Source: Streptomyces sp. NBC_01241
GTDB lineage: Bacteria; Actinomycetota; Actinomycetes; Streptomycetales; Streptomycetaceae
Direction: 5' to 3'
DNA length: 64,000 nucleotides
NCBI RefSeq assembly: GCF_041435435.1
Contig: NZ_CP108494.1
Location: 1,426,001-1,490,000 of the forward strand
Shown: piece by piece, positions 50,014 to 61,405 of the stretch
Layout: each line of letters begins with the position of its first letter
How positions within the stretch are numbered: position 1 is the first letter of the stretch
The notes under the pieces: model-generated
Seen by the model: the letters and a program-made list of their open reading frames with translations, nothing else
The model's database searches: none
What the model was told of the DNA's origin: nothing
Program-made: the position numbers and the translations under genes

Positions 50014-50826
50014 TCACCAGGACGGTGGGCTGGCTATGGAGCGGGCGAGTATGTCGTCGAGGACGCGGGCGGTGGTCTCCACGTCGTACGTCGAGTTGTC
50101 GATGATCGGCAGTCCGGAGCCGTACCAACCGGCCATCCGGCCGTGGATCCGGGCGACCTCCTCGTCCGAGAGGCGGCGGTTGCCGCTGCGGGCGGCATTG
50201 CGCTCCAGCACGATCTCCAGGCCGGGCAGCAGGACGACGGGCAGCAGCCCGGGGCCGACATGGCGTTTCCAGCCGCCGAGGCCGACGACCGGACGGTCCG
50301 GGAACACGGCGTCGTCCAGGATGCAGGAAATGCCGTTGGCGAGGAAGTTGCGCGCGGCGAAGCCACAGGTACGGCGGGCGAGGCGGTACTGGGCCTCGGA
50401 GTGGTCGTTCCACCCGGTCTGGGGGTCGGCGAAGCCGGAGCAGACCCATTCACGGACGTCGTCGAGGCTGACGTGAGCCGTGGGAACCCGGCGGCGGCTG
50501 GCCCAGAGCTTGGCCACGGTGGTCTTGCCTGCGCCCGCGGGACCGATCAGCAGGACGGCGAGGGTCGCGCTGCCGGTGCCGGGCCCGGCGGGTGGCGCGG
50601 GCAGCGGGACGGGGCCGCCGGGCGGCAGCTGGACGTGCCCGGCGGTCTCCCTGGAGGGCGGCACCGGGGCATGCTGCGGAGCGGGTCCGCTCCAGCCCCG
50701 GGGCGCGGGAGGGGTGGTGGGCGGCGGCCCCGGCTGTCCTGGGTGCTGGGCCTGGTGCGTCCAGCCGACAGGTCCGCTTCCGGGGCCTTGGGGCGGCGGC
50801 AGCGGGGCCCCCACTGCGTGCTGCAT
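50014..50826 (-). CDS. P-loop NTPase, nucleotide/polynucleotide-kinase-like
   Basis: A 270-residue protein. About 85 N-terminal residues are Pro/Gly-rich and disordered. The rest is a kinase-type P-loop fold with Walker A LLIGPAGAGKTTVAKLWA near residue 95, then SLDDVREWVCSGF and ISCILDDAVFPDRPVVGL (Walker B-like). Resembles small AAA/phosphotransferase proteins of Streptomyces without known substrate. ATG at 50826. A terminator separates it from aroQ upstream. Confidence 0.65.
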   Translation of the reverse strand: MQHAVGAPLPPPQGPGSGPVGWTHQAQHPGQPGPPPTTPPAPRGWSGPAPQHAPVPPSRETAGHVQLPPGGPVPLPAPPAGPGTGSATLAVLLIGPAGAGKTTVAKLWASRRRVPTAHVSLDDVREWVCSGFADPQTGWNDHSEAQYRLARRTCGFAARNFLANGISCILDDAVFPDRPVVGLGGWKRHVGPGLLPVVLLPGLEIVLERNAARSGNRRLSDEEVARIHGRMAGWYGSGLPIIDNSTYDVETTARVLDDILARSIASPPSW

Positions 50827-50879
50827 CCGGTGCCACTCCGTCTCGTACAGGCAACTGGCGCTGGTGGAACGGCAACCGT

Positions 50880-50919
50880 ACCGTCCCCGGCCGCCACTGA
50901 GGGAACGGCCGGGGACGGT
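50880..50919 (-). terminator. Terminator of the aro operon
   Basis: A perfect 13-bp stem (ACCGTCCCCGGCC 50880-50892 with 50907-50919) 46 bp after the aroQ stop. Confidence 0.7.
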
Positions 50920-50965
50920 CCACGGTGCCCGGCCGGCCGGGGCGGCCGTCCGGTGTACGGGTCCG

Positions 50966-54230
<3,265 letters not shown>

Positions 54231-54377
54231 CGGTGCTCCTCATGCTCGCGCCTGGAACTGCGACGGCGCGACCGGGTGCGCGGCCCTGGCCCGCCGCCTT
54301 CGATCCTCCCACGGCCGGGGGCGTGAACCGGTCGCCGGTCCAGCAGACGGACGCCTTCCGCCGCGGGCGCGAGGGGG

Positions 54378-55205
54378 TCAGCGGGCGGCGAGCGCCGCTT
54401 CCCCGGCCTGCCGCATGGCCACGAGCGGAGCGGGCGCGCGGCCGGTCATCTGCTCGACCTGGAGGACGGCCTGGTGCACCAAAAGGTCGAGACCTCCGAC
54501 GACTGTGCCGTTACGAGCCGCCCAGGCGGCCGCGAGTCCGGTCGGCCAGGGCTCGTAGAGCACATCGAAGAGCGTGCCCGGCCGGTCCGGCACGGCGCCG
54601 GTCAGCACGTCCGTGGCACCGGCCGGAGTGGTGGCGACGACCAGCGGGGCGTGCAGCGCCTGCTCGGCCTCCGCCCAGTCGGAGATCCGCACGTCGACGC
54701 CGAGTCGTTCGCCCCAGCCGCGCATCTCCCGGCCCCGTTCCCGGCTGCGGACGTACGCCGTGACCGGTCCCGTACAGATCTCGGACAGCGCGGCGAGCGC
54801 CGAGGAAGCAGTCGCCCCGGCACCGAGGACGGCCGCGGAGTCGGTCTTCTCCACACCGCGTTCGCGCAGCGCGGCGATCATTCCGGGGATGTCGGTGTTG
54901 TCGCCGGTCCGGCGGCCGTCCTCCGTGAAGACGACCGTGTTGACGGCTTCCACCGACGATGCCGTCCCGCTGATGGAGTCCAGCAGCGGGATGATCGCAC
55001 GCTTGAGCGGCATGGTCAGCGAGAGCCCGGCCCAGGTGGAGTCGAGCCCCTCGACGAATCCGGGGAGCGCGGCCTCATCGATCTCGAAGCGGTCGTACGA
55101 CCATCCGGCGAGGCCGAGTTCGGCGTATGCGGCCCGGTGCAGGACGGGGGAGAGCGAGTGGGCGATGGGCGAGCCAAGAACGGCCGCCCGTCGGATGGTG
55201 CTCAC
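54378..55205 (-). CDS. aroE: Shikimate dehydrogenase
   Basis: NADPH-dependent reduction of 3-dehydroshikimate. The 275-residue protein shows AAVLGSPIAHSLSPVLHRAA (shikimate binding), the catalytic lysine in SLTMPLKRAI, the aspartate in GDNTDIPGMI, and NADP loop VLGAGATASSALAAL. GTG start at 55205 overlaps the mltG stop by 4 bases. A 147-bp gap without recognisable genes or signals separates it from aroC. Confidence 0.93.
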   Translation of the reverse strand: MSTIRRAAVLGSPIAHSLSPVLHRAAYAELGLAGWSYDRFEIDEAALPGFVEGLDSTWAGLSLTMPLKRAIIPLLDSISGTASSVEAVNTVVFTEDGRRTGDNTDIPGMIAALRERGVEKTDSAAVLGAGATASSALAALSEICTGPVTAYVRSRERGREMRGWGERLGVDVRISDWAEAEQALHAPLVVATTPAGATDVLTGAVPDRPGTLFDVLYEPWPTGLAAAWAARNGTVVGGLDLLVHQAVLQVEQMTGRAPAPLVAMRQAGEAALAAR

Positions 55206-57115
55206 TGGCCCGACTTCTCCTGTTCGTATTTCCTGCGATTCCGCTCGTGCTCTGCGTTGGTCACCGAGAACACCGTCTTGTCCTCAGTCACCGACACGAA
55301 GTAATACCAGGGGCCGGGAGTGGGCTTGATCGCCGACTGCAGCGCGGCATCACCGGGGTTGTTGATCGGGCCCGGCGGCAAACCGTGGATGTAATACGTG
55401 TTGTACGGGTTCTTGAACTTCCGTAGGTCCGACACTGCGCCTATATCGAGTGTGCTCTGCTTCTTCGCGTAATTGACGGTGGAGTCGAAGTCGAGCAGGC
55501 CATTGGTCTCGGTGTTGTTGGGCTTGAGCCGGTTGTAGATGACGCGCGAGACCTTGTCGAAGTCGTGCTTGTACTTGCCCTCGGCCTGGACGAGGCTGGC
55601 GACCGTGATCAACTGCCAAGGGCTCTTGAGACCCAGCTTCTCGGCGTTGCCATCCAGGTCGACCTTGTCGTACTCCTCGTTGGCACGGGAGACCATCTTC
55701 TTCAGGACGGCCTCCGGCTTCATGCCCTTGGTGACCGGGTAGGCCGCCGGGTAGAGGAACCCTTCCAGAGGATCGAGGGTGTCCGGGTGATCGTTGGCCC
55801 AGTCCGGCAGACCCAGGCTGCCCGACTGTTTCTTGGCGACCCCGCTGGTCGTCCCGCTCTTGACACCCAGCCTCTTGTCGATCGAGGCGTAGACGACGCG
55901 GTTGGGTGTGCCCTCGGGAATGATCAGAAGATTCTGGCTCTTCGGGTCGAGCATCATCTTCAGGGCCTCGGCCGCGGACATCTTCTCGTGAAGCAGATAG
56001 ACGCCTGCCTGGATGGACTTGCCCTTGGGGTTGTCGTTCTGCGCGGAGACGAACGCGTCGACGCTCTTGACGACACCCTTCTGTTTCAGGATGTTGCCGA
56101 TGTCGTAGCCCAAGGCGCCCTTCTCGACCTCGACCTCGACATCGCCGGTGCCCGTTCCGGTGTAGTCGGGCGCCGCGCCGAATTTGTCCTGCCAGTACGA
56201 GTATCCGAGGTAGCCCACTCCCCCGAGGCCGCTGACCAGGACCACCGAGACGACCAGGCAGGCGCAGCCGCTGCGGCTCTTCTTCTTGCCCTTGCCCCGG
56301 CGTTCGTTGCCGCCGCGATCGCCGCGGCGTGACTCACGCGGATCGTCGTCGTACTCGTCGTCCTTGTCGCCCCCGTCGTCCGCGCCCGTGAAGAAGGGGT
56401 GGGTCTCCTCCGGCTGGACCTCCGGGTCCCAGTCGGGACTCTGCGCGGGGGGCTGCTCGGGGACGGCCTGCCGACGGCCCGGGGGCTGCGGCGGCGGGTA
56501 GGCCTCCGGCGTGCCGTAGTAGTCGTGCGTCTCGCCGTAACCGTCCTGCCGGCCGCCGTACTGGTCGGCCGACTGGGGGTCGTAAGGCATCCCGGCGGAC
56601 TGCTGCCCGGTGTCCCAGCCACCGTTGTTGTACTGGGGCTGCTGGGGTTGCTGGGGCTGTTGGGGCTGCTGCTGCGCGTACGGGTCCTGCGGGACTCCGT
56701 ACGCGGGCTGCTGCTGCGCGTACGGATCCTGCTGTGCGTACGGATCCTGCTGTGCGTACGGGTCCTGCTGCTGCTGCTGCGGCTGCTGCTGCGGCTGCTG
56801 CTGCGCGTACGGGTCCTGCGGCTGCTGCTGCGCGTACGGGTCCTGCGGCTGCTGCTGCGCGTACGGGTCCTGCGGCTGCTGCTGCGCGTACGGGTCCTGC
56901 GGCTGCTGCTGCGCGTACGGGTCCTGCGGCTGCTGCTGCGCGTAAGGGTCCTGCGGCTGCTGCTGCGCGTAAGGGTCCTGCGGGTAGGGCTGCTGCTGGC
57001 CGCCGTACTGGTTCTGGCCGTGGACAGGCTGCTGTCCTCCCCATCCCTGGTCCCCGTACAAGGGGTCCTCGGGATGCCACGGTTCGGAGCCGGGGCCCCG
57101 GCCATACTCAGTCAT
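55202..57115 (-). CDS. mltG: Endolytic transglycosylase MltG with repetitive cytosolic tail
   Basis: Cleaves nascent peptidoglycan and may set glycan length. In 637 residues, the first ~290 are a Gln/Pro/Tyr-rich cytosolic region with tandem QDPYAQQQP units. One membrane helix follows (CACLVVSVVLVSGLGGVGYLG), then a LysM-like part and the YceG catalytic domain with the catalytic Glu in TVASLVQAEGKY and NTYYIHGLPPGPINNPG. The ATG at 57115 has AGGGGA; the extension to 57142 is not needed. First gene of the aro block. Confidence 0.93.
   Translation of the reverse strand: MTEYGRGPGSEPWHPEDPLYGDQGWGGQQPVHGQNQYGGQQQPYPQDPYAQQQPQDPYAQQQPQDPYAQQQPQDPYAQQQPQDPYAQQQPQDPYAQQQPQDPYAQQQPQQQPQQQQQDPYAQQDPYAQQDPYAQQQPAYGVPQDPYAQQQPQQPQQPQQPQYNNGGWDTGQQSAGMPYDPQSADQYGGRQDGYGETHDYYGTPEAYPPPQPPGRRQAVPEQPPAQSPDWDPEVQPEETHPFFTGADDGGDKDDEYDDDPRESRRGDRGGNERRGKGKKKSRSGCACLVVSVVLVSGLGGVGYLGYSYWQDKFGAAPDYTGTGTGDVEVEVEKGALGYDIGNILKQKGVVKSVDAFVSAQNDNPKGKSIQAGVYLLHEKMSAAEALKMMLDPKSQNLLIIPEGTPNRVVYASIDKRLGVKSGTTSGVAKKQSGSLGLPDWANDHPDTLDPLEGFLYPAAYPVTKGMKPEAVLKKMVSRANEEYDKVDLDGNAEKLGLKSPWQLITVASLVQAEGKYKHDFDKVSRVIYNRLKPNNTETNGLLDFDSTVNYAKKQSTLDIGAVSDLRKFKNPYNTYYIHGLPPGPINNPGDAALQSAIKPTPGPWYYFVSVTEDKTVFSVTNAEHERNRRKYEQEKSGQ
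56795..56983. repeat. 27-bp tandem repeat array inside mltG
   Basis: Seven in-frame 27-bp units (CTGCTGCTGCGCGTAC and following) encode QDPYAQQQP repeats. Five units carry TACGGG and two TAAGGG at the same place, showing limited divergence. Looser related repeats flank it (56640-56790). Expected to vary in copy number between strains. Confidence 0.9.
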
Positions 57116-57210
57116 CGATCCCCTAGAGCCGCGAGACGACATTCCGTCTCTTTGCTGTGCGGTATTTGTTCGAACACCGCCGCATCGCGCGGAACGTTAC
57201 CGTATCGCGA

Positions 57211-57696
57211 TCAGACAACCACTTCGACGCCTTCGCCCGGGGGTTTACCGGAGGACCGTTCGGACTCCAGAGCGTTTTGGAGGATCACCACAGCGGCAGC
57301 CTGATCGATGACGGAACGGCCTTTCTTGGACTTCACGCCCGAGGCGCGCAGTCCTTGACTGGCCGTCACTGTGGTCATCCTCTCGTCCACCAGTCGCACC
57401 GGAATGGGTGCGACCGAGCGGGCGACCTCCTGGGCGAAGCCGCGGACCTTGGCGGCGGCGGGGCCTTCACCGCCGCCGAGGGACCGCGGCAGGCCGATGA
57501 TGATCTCGATCGGCTCGTATTCCTGGACGATCTGTCCGAGCCGCCGGTGGGCCGCCGGGACATCGCGCCCCGGAACGGTCTCCACCGGCGTCGCGAGGAT
57601 TCCGTCGGGGTCGCACGAGGCGACCCCGATCCGGGCGTCCCCGACATCGATCGCGAGCCGACGGCCGCGGCGCATCTGCGTCATCCCCGTCGTCAC
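57211..57696 (-). CDS. ruvX: RuvX/YqgF-family putative Holliday-junction resolvase
   Basis: A 161-residue RNase H-fold protein implicated in pre-16S rRNA processing or junction cleavage. Motifs: [19 protein letters not shown] (first Asp), [30 protein letters not shown] and the last Asp in [17 protein letters not shown] start at 57696 overlaps the alaS stop (GTGA). alaS-ruvX-mltG is a classic bacterial order. Confidence 0.93.
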   Translation of the reverse strand: MTTGMTQMRRGRRLAIDVGDARIGVASCDPDGILATPVETVPGRDVPAAHRRLGQIVQEYEPIEIIIGLPRSLGGGEGPAAAKVRGFAQEVARSVAPIPVRLVDERMTTVTASQGLRASGVKSKKGRSVIDQAAAVVILQNALESERSSGKPPGEGVEVVV

Positions 57697-60362
57697 GCCG
57701 TCTCGGTGACGAGGCGTTCGACAGCGGCCACGGCGGCGCCGATGGCCTCGGGGTTCTGGCCGCCGCCCTGGGCGACGTCCGGCTTGCCGCCGCCACCGCC
57801 ACCGAGCGTCTTGGCAGCCGTACGGACCAGGTCGCCGGCCTTGAGTCCGCGCTCGCGGGCGGCCTCGTTGGTGGCGATCACGGTCAGCGGGCGGCCGTTG
57901 GCGGTGGCGAACAGGGCCACGACAGCCGGGCGGCCACCCTGGATGCGACCACGGACGTCGAGGACGAGCCTGCGCAGGTCGTCGGCCGAGGTGCCGTCGG
58001 GCACCTGACCGGTGACGAGGGCGACACCCCGTACGTCCCTGGCGGAGTCGGCCAGTCCGGCGGCGGCCTGGAGGACCTTCTCCGCGCGGAACTTCTCGAT
58101 CTCCTTCTCGGCGTCCTTCAGCTTGCCGAGCATTCCGGCGATCTTCTCCGGGAGCTCCTCGGAACGGCCCTTGACGAGCTCCTGGAGCTGGGCGACGACC
58201 GTGTGCTCCCTGGCGAGGAAGTTGTACGCGTCGACACCGACGAGGGCCTCGATGCGGCGCACACCGGAGCCGATCGACGACTCGCCGAGCAGCTTCACCA
58301 GGCCCAGCTGGGCGGTGTTGTGGACGTGCGTACCACCGCAGAGCTCCTTGGAGAAGTCGCCGATGGTGACGACCCGGACCCGCTCGCCGTACTTCTCGCC
58401 GAACTCGGCGATGGCACCCTGCTTCTTGGCCTCGTCGATCGACATGACCTCGGCCTGGACGTCGAGTTCGCGGGCGAGGACCTCGTTGATCTTCTGCTCG
58501 ACATCGGTGAGGACCGTGCCGGGTACGGCGGCGGGCGAACCGAAGTCGAAACGGAAGCGGCCCGGCGAGTTCTCCGAACCGGCCTGGGCGGCCGTCGGGC
58601 CCAGTGCGTCGCGCAGCGCCTGGTGCGTGAGGTGCGTGGCGCTGTGGGCGCGGGCGATGGCGCGGCGACGGGTGGTGTCGATGGCGGCGTGGACACAGGC
58701 GCCGACGGTTACCTCGCCGACCTGCACCGAACCCTTGTGGACGGAGACGCCCGGGACGGGCTGCTGGACGTCGCGGACCTGGATGACGGCGCCGCTGTCG
58801 AGCCGGATCCGGCCCTGGTCGGCGAGCTGGCCGCCGCCCTCGGCGTAGAACGGGGTGCGGTCCAGGACGACTTCGACCTCGTCGCCCTCGGTGGCGGCGG
58901 GCGAGGGCACGCCGTCGACAAGCAGACCGACGATCCTCGACTCGCCCTCGGTGGCGGTGTAGCCGGTGAACTCGGTGATGCCGGAGTTGTCGGCGACCTC
59001 GCGGTAGGCGGACAGGTCGGCGTGGCCCGTCTTCTTGGCCTTGGCGTCGGCCTTGGCGCGCTCCCGCTGTTCCTTCATCAGGCGACGGAAGCCGTCCTCG
59101 TCCACGGCGAGGCCCTGTTCGGCAGCCATCTCCAGGGTGAGGTCGATCGGGAAGCCCCAGGTGTCGTGGAGCAGGAACGCCTTGTCGCCGGCGAGCACCT
59201 TGCCGCCGGCGGCCTTGGTCTCGGTGACGGCGGTGTCGAGGATGTTGGTGCCGCCCTTGAGCGCCTTGAGGAAGGCGGCCTCTTCGGCGAGGGCGACGGT
59301 CTCGATGCGCTTGCGGTCGGTGATCAGCTCCGGGTACTGCTGCCCCATCGTGTCGATCACGACGTCGACCAGGTCCTTGACGACGGGTCCGGTGGCTCCC
59401 ATCAGACGCATGTTGCGGATGGCACGGCGCATGATGCGGCGCAGCACATAGCCGCGGCCCTCGTTGCCGGGGGTGACGCCGTCGCCGATGAGCATCGCGG
59501 AGGTACGGATGTGGTCGGCGACCACGCGGAGCGAGACGTCCGAACCGTGGTCGGCGCCGTACTGGACACCGGTCAGCTCGGTGGCCTTGTCCATGACGAC
59601 ACGCAGGGTGTCGGTCTCGTACATGTTCTGTACGCCCTGCAGGATCATGGCGAGGCGTTCCAGGCCCAGACCCGTGTCGATGTTCTTCGACGGCAGGTCA
59701 CCGAGGATCGGGAAGTCCTCCTTGCCGTCACCGGCGCCCCGCTCGTACTGCATGAAGACCAGGTTCCAGATCTCCACGTAACGCTCGTCGTTGACGGCCG
59801 GGCCGCCCTCGACACCGAACTCGGGGCCGCGGTCGTAGTTGATCTCGGAGCAGGGGCCACAGGGGCCGGGGACGCCCATGGACCAGAAGTTGTCCTTCTT
59901 GCCCAGACGCTGGATGCGCTCGGCCGGTACGCCGATCTTGTCGCGCCAGATCTGCTCGGCCTCGTCGTCGTCCAGATAGACCGTGATCCACAGCCGCTCG
60001 GGGTCGAGACCGAAGCCGCCGTCCGCCACAGGGCTCGTCAGAGCCTCCCAGGCGTAGCTGATGGCGCCTTCCTTGAAGTAGTCACCGAAGGAGAAGTTGC
60101 CGCACATCTGGAAGAACGTGCCGTGCCGGGTGGTCTTGCCGACCTCCTCGATGTCCGGCGTACGGACACACTTCTGCACGCTGGTGACGCGCGGGGCGGG
60201 CGGCTTGACCTCGCCGAGGAAGTACGGCTTGAAGGGGACCATGCCCGCGGGGACCAGCAGCAGAGTCGGGTCGTCCGCGATGAGCGACGCCGAAGGGACG
60301 ACGGTGTGACCGCGCTCCTCGAAGAAGCTCAGCCAGCGGCGACGAATTTCAGCCGACTCCAT
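57693..60362 (-). CDS. alaS: Alanyl-tRNA synthetase
   Basis: Charges tRNA-Ala. The 889-residue class II enzyme starts with [18 protein letters not shown], has motif 1/2 region [20 protein letters not shown], the editing site [15 protein letters not shown] and zinc/editing [13 protein letters not shown], and a C-terminal C-Ala domain ([11 protein letters not shown]). The ATG at 60362 shares one base with the stop of the small gene upstream. Confidence 0.97.
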   Translation of the reverse strand: MESAEIRRRWLSFFEERGHTVVPSASLIADDPTLLLVPAGMVPFKPYFLGEVKPPAPRVTSVQKCVRTPDIEEVGKTTRHGTFFQMCGNFSFGDYFKEGAISYAWEALTSPVADGGFGLDPERLWITVYLDDDEAEQIWRDKIGVPAERIQRLGKKDNFWSMGVPGPCGPCSEINYDRGPEFGVEGGPAVNDERYVEIWNLVFMQYERGAGDGKEDFPILGDLPSKNIDTGLGLERLAMILQGVQNMYETDTLRVVMDKATELTGVQYGADHGSDVSLRVVADHIRTSAMLIGDGVTPGNEGRGYVLRRIMRRAIRNMRLMGATGPVVKDLVDVVIDTMGQQYPELITDRKRIETVALAEEAAFLKALKGGTNILDTAVTETKAAGGKVLAGDKAFLLHDTWGFPIDLTLEMAAEQGLAVDEDGFRRLMKEQRERAKADAKAKKTGHADLSAYREVADNSGITEFTGYTATEGESRIVGLLVDGVPSPAATEGDEVEVVLDRTPFYAEGGGQLADQGRIRLDSGAVIQVRDVQQPVPGVSVHKGSVQVGEVTVGACVHAAIDTTRRRAIARAHSATHLTHQALRDALGPTAAQAGSENSPGRFRFDFGSPAAVPGTVLTDVEQKINEVLARELDVQAEVMSIDEAKKQGAIAEFGEKYGERVRVVTIGDFSKELCGGTHVHNTAQLGLVKLLGESSIGSGVRRIEALVGVDAYNFLAREHTVVAQLQELVKGRSEELPEKIAGMLGKLKDAEKEIEKFRAEKVLQAAAGLADSARDVRGVALVTGQVPDGTSADDLRRLVLDVRGRIQGGRPAVVALFATANGRPLTVIATNEAARERGLKAGDLVRTAAKTLGGGGGGKPDVAQGGGQNPEAIGAAVAAVERLVTETA

Positions 60363-60724
60363 CAGTGGTCCTCATTCCGGTTGTACGAGTTGTAGGGGAG
60401 CGTGCGGTAGTGGGTGCCTTCGAGCGGCCGGTCCGGTCCGACGGTCTCGGCCGCCTCGACGGCGAAGTGGCGCCGTACGGGGAGCTCGGGGTCGACCGGT
60501 GCCTCCAGGCCCAGCGCCTCGCCCAGTTCGGCCTCGCGCCGGGCCATGGACTCACGGACGTCGAGAGCGAAGTCCTTGAGCTTGTGACCGGTCTCGATCG
60601 CCTTGTCGGCGGCCTGCGCCGCGAGGCTCTCGGGGGTCAGCTGCTTGAGCTTGCGGTTGACCTTGGTGGTGGCCCAGACCCCGGCGGCGGCGCCGGCGGT
60701 GAACCAGAACGTACGGCGGAACAT
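60362..60724 (-). CDS. Small conserved actinobacterial protein next to alaS
   Basis: A 120-residue protein of the DUF6167 type. One N-terminal hydrophobic segment ([20 protein letters not shown]) is followed by an amphipathic helix ([20 protein letters not shown]) and a charged tail ending [12 protein letters not shown] at 60724, 7 bp after the upstream gene. Conserved near alaS; function unknown. Confidence 0.7.
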   Translation of the reverse strand: MFRRTFWFTAGAAAGVWATTKVNRKLKQLTPESLAAQAADKAIETGHKLKDFALDVRESMARREAELGEALGLEAPVDPELPVRRHFAVEAAETVGPDRPLEGTHYRTLPYNSYNRNEDH

Positions 60725-60731
60725 CGCTGCG

Positions 60732-61196
60732 TCAGTCCTTCGATCCGCGGGAGTTTCTGCCGCCGCGCTTCCTGCCGCGTGCGGACGGCACGGTACGGCC
60801 GACAAGCACCGTACGACGGGACGGCCGGCGCGCAGGTTCCGGTTCTGGACTGGTCTTGCGGCCGATGGCCTGGCGCACCCCGTAACCGAACGCGGCGACC
60901 TTGACGAGCGGGCCGCCGAAGGTCGAGGCGACGGTGGTGGAGAGCGCCGAGGCGTTCGAGGTGACTTCCTGGACGTCCGTGGCGATGGCGTCGACCTTGT
61001 CGAGCTGGGTCTGCGCGGAGCGCACGGTGGCGGAGGCGTCGGCAAGCAGCGGGACCGCCTGCTCGGTCACGTCCGCCACGAGCTTGGTGGTCGCCCTGAG
61101 CGTCTGGGCCAGCCTCACCAGTACGACGGCGAGGAACGAAACCAGGATCGCCCAGAAGACGGCTACCAGAATCCCGGCCACCTCTCCACCGGACAC
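60732..61196 (-). CDS. DUF948 membrane protein
   Basis: A 154-residue protein with an N-terminal membrane helix (GILVAVFWAILVSFLAVVLV), a coiled-coil-like segment (RATTKLVADVTEQAVPLL ... QTQLDKVDAIATDVQEV) and an Arg/Gly-rich tail (PSARGRKRGGRNSRGSKD). DUF948 proteins are conserved upstream of alaS in actinobacteria without a known role. GTG at 61196 gives the family start. Confidence 0.75.
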   Translation of the reverse strand: MSGGEVAGILVAVFWAILVSFLAVVLVRLAQTLRATTKLVADVTEQAVPLLADASATVRSAQTQLDKVDAIATDVQEVTSNASALSTTVASTFGGPLVKVAAFGYGVRQAIGRKTSPEPEPARRPSRRTVLVGRTVPSARGRKRGGRNSRGSKD

Positions 61197-61366
61197 AGTG
61201 CACCGCTCTCTAGCTTGTAGCTGTTTTTGTACTGTCTCTGTCTGTCTCTGCTCGGTCCGCCGACCGCTGCCGCGGCAGCCAGTCGTCGTCACCCGAGCCT
61301 ATCGCGCCGGTGGTCGCGCCCCGTACCGCATTACCGGCGGCAGGGGCCGTAGTTGGCACGAGGAGA

Positions 61367-61396
61367 TTGTACGGAGAGCTTTGGGGTCAGTACTCT
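61367..61396 (+). promoter_or_regulatory. Promoter for a probably leaderless STAND ATPase mRNA
   Basis: TTGTAC (61367-61372) and TACTCT (61391-61396) with an 18-base spacer. The ATG follows after only 9 bases, so the start codon would be at or near +1; no Shine-Dalgarno lies in that gap. Confidence 0.5.
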
Positions 61397-61405
61397 GCGT
61401 GTTTC

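Noticed and set aside
56399..57304. Leu/Val-rich plus-strand frame that looks like a membrane protein
   Set aside because: Produced by reading the mltG QDPYAQQQP repeats on the other strand.
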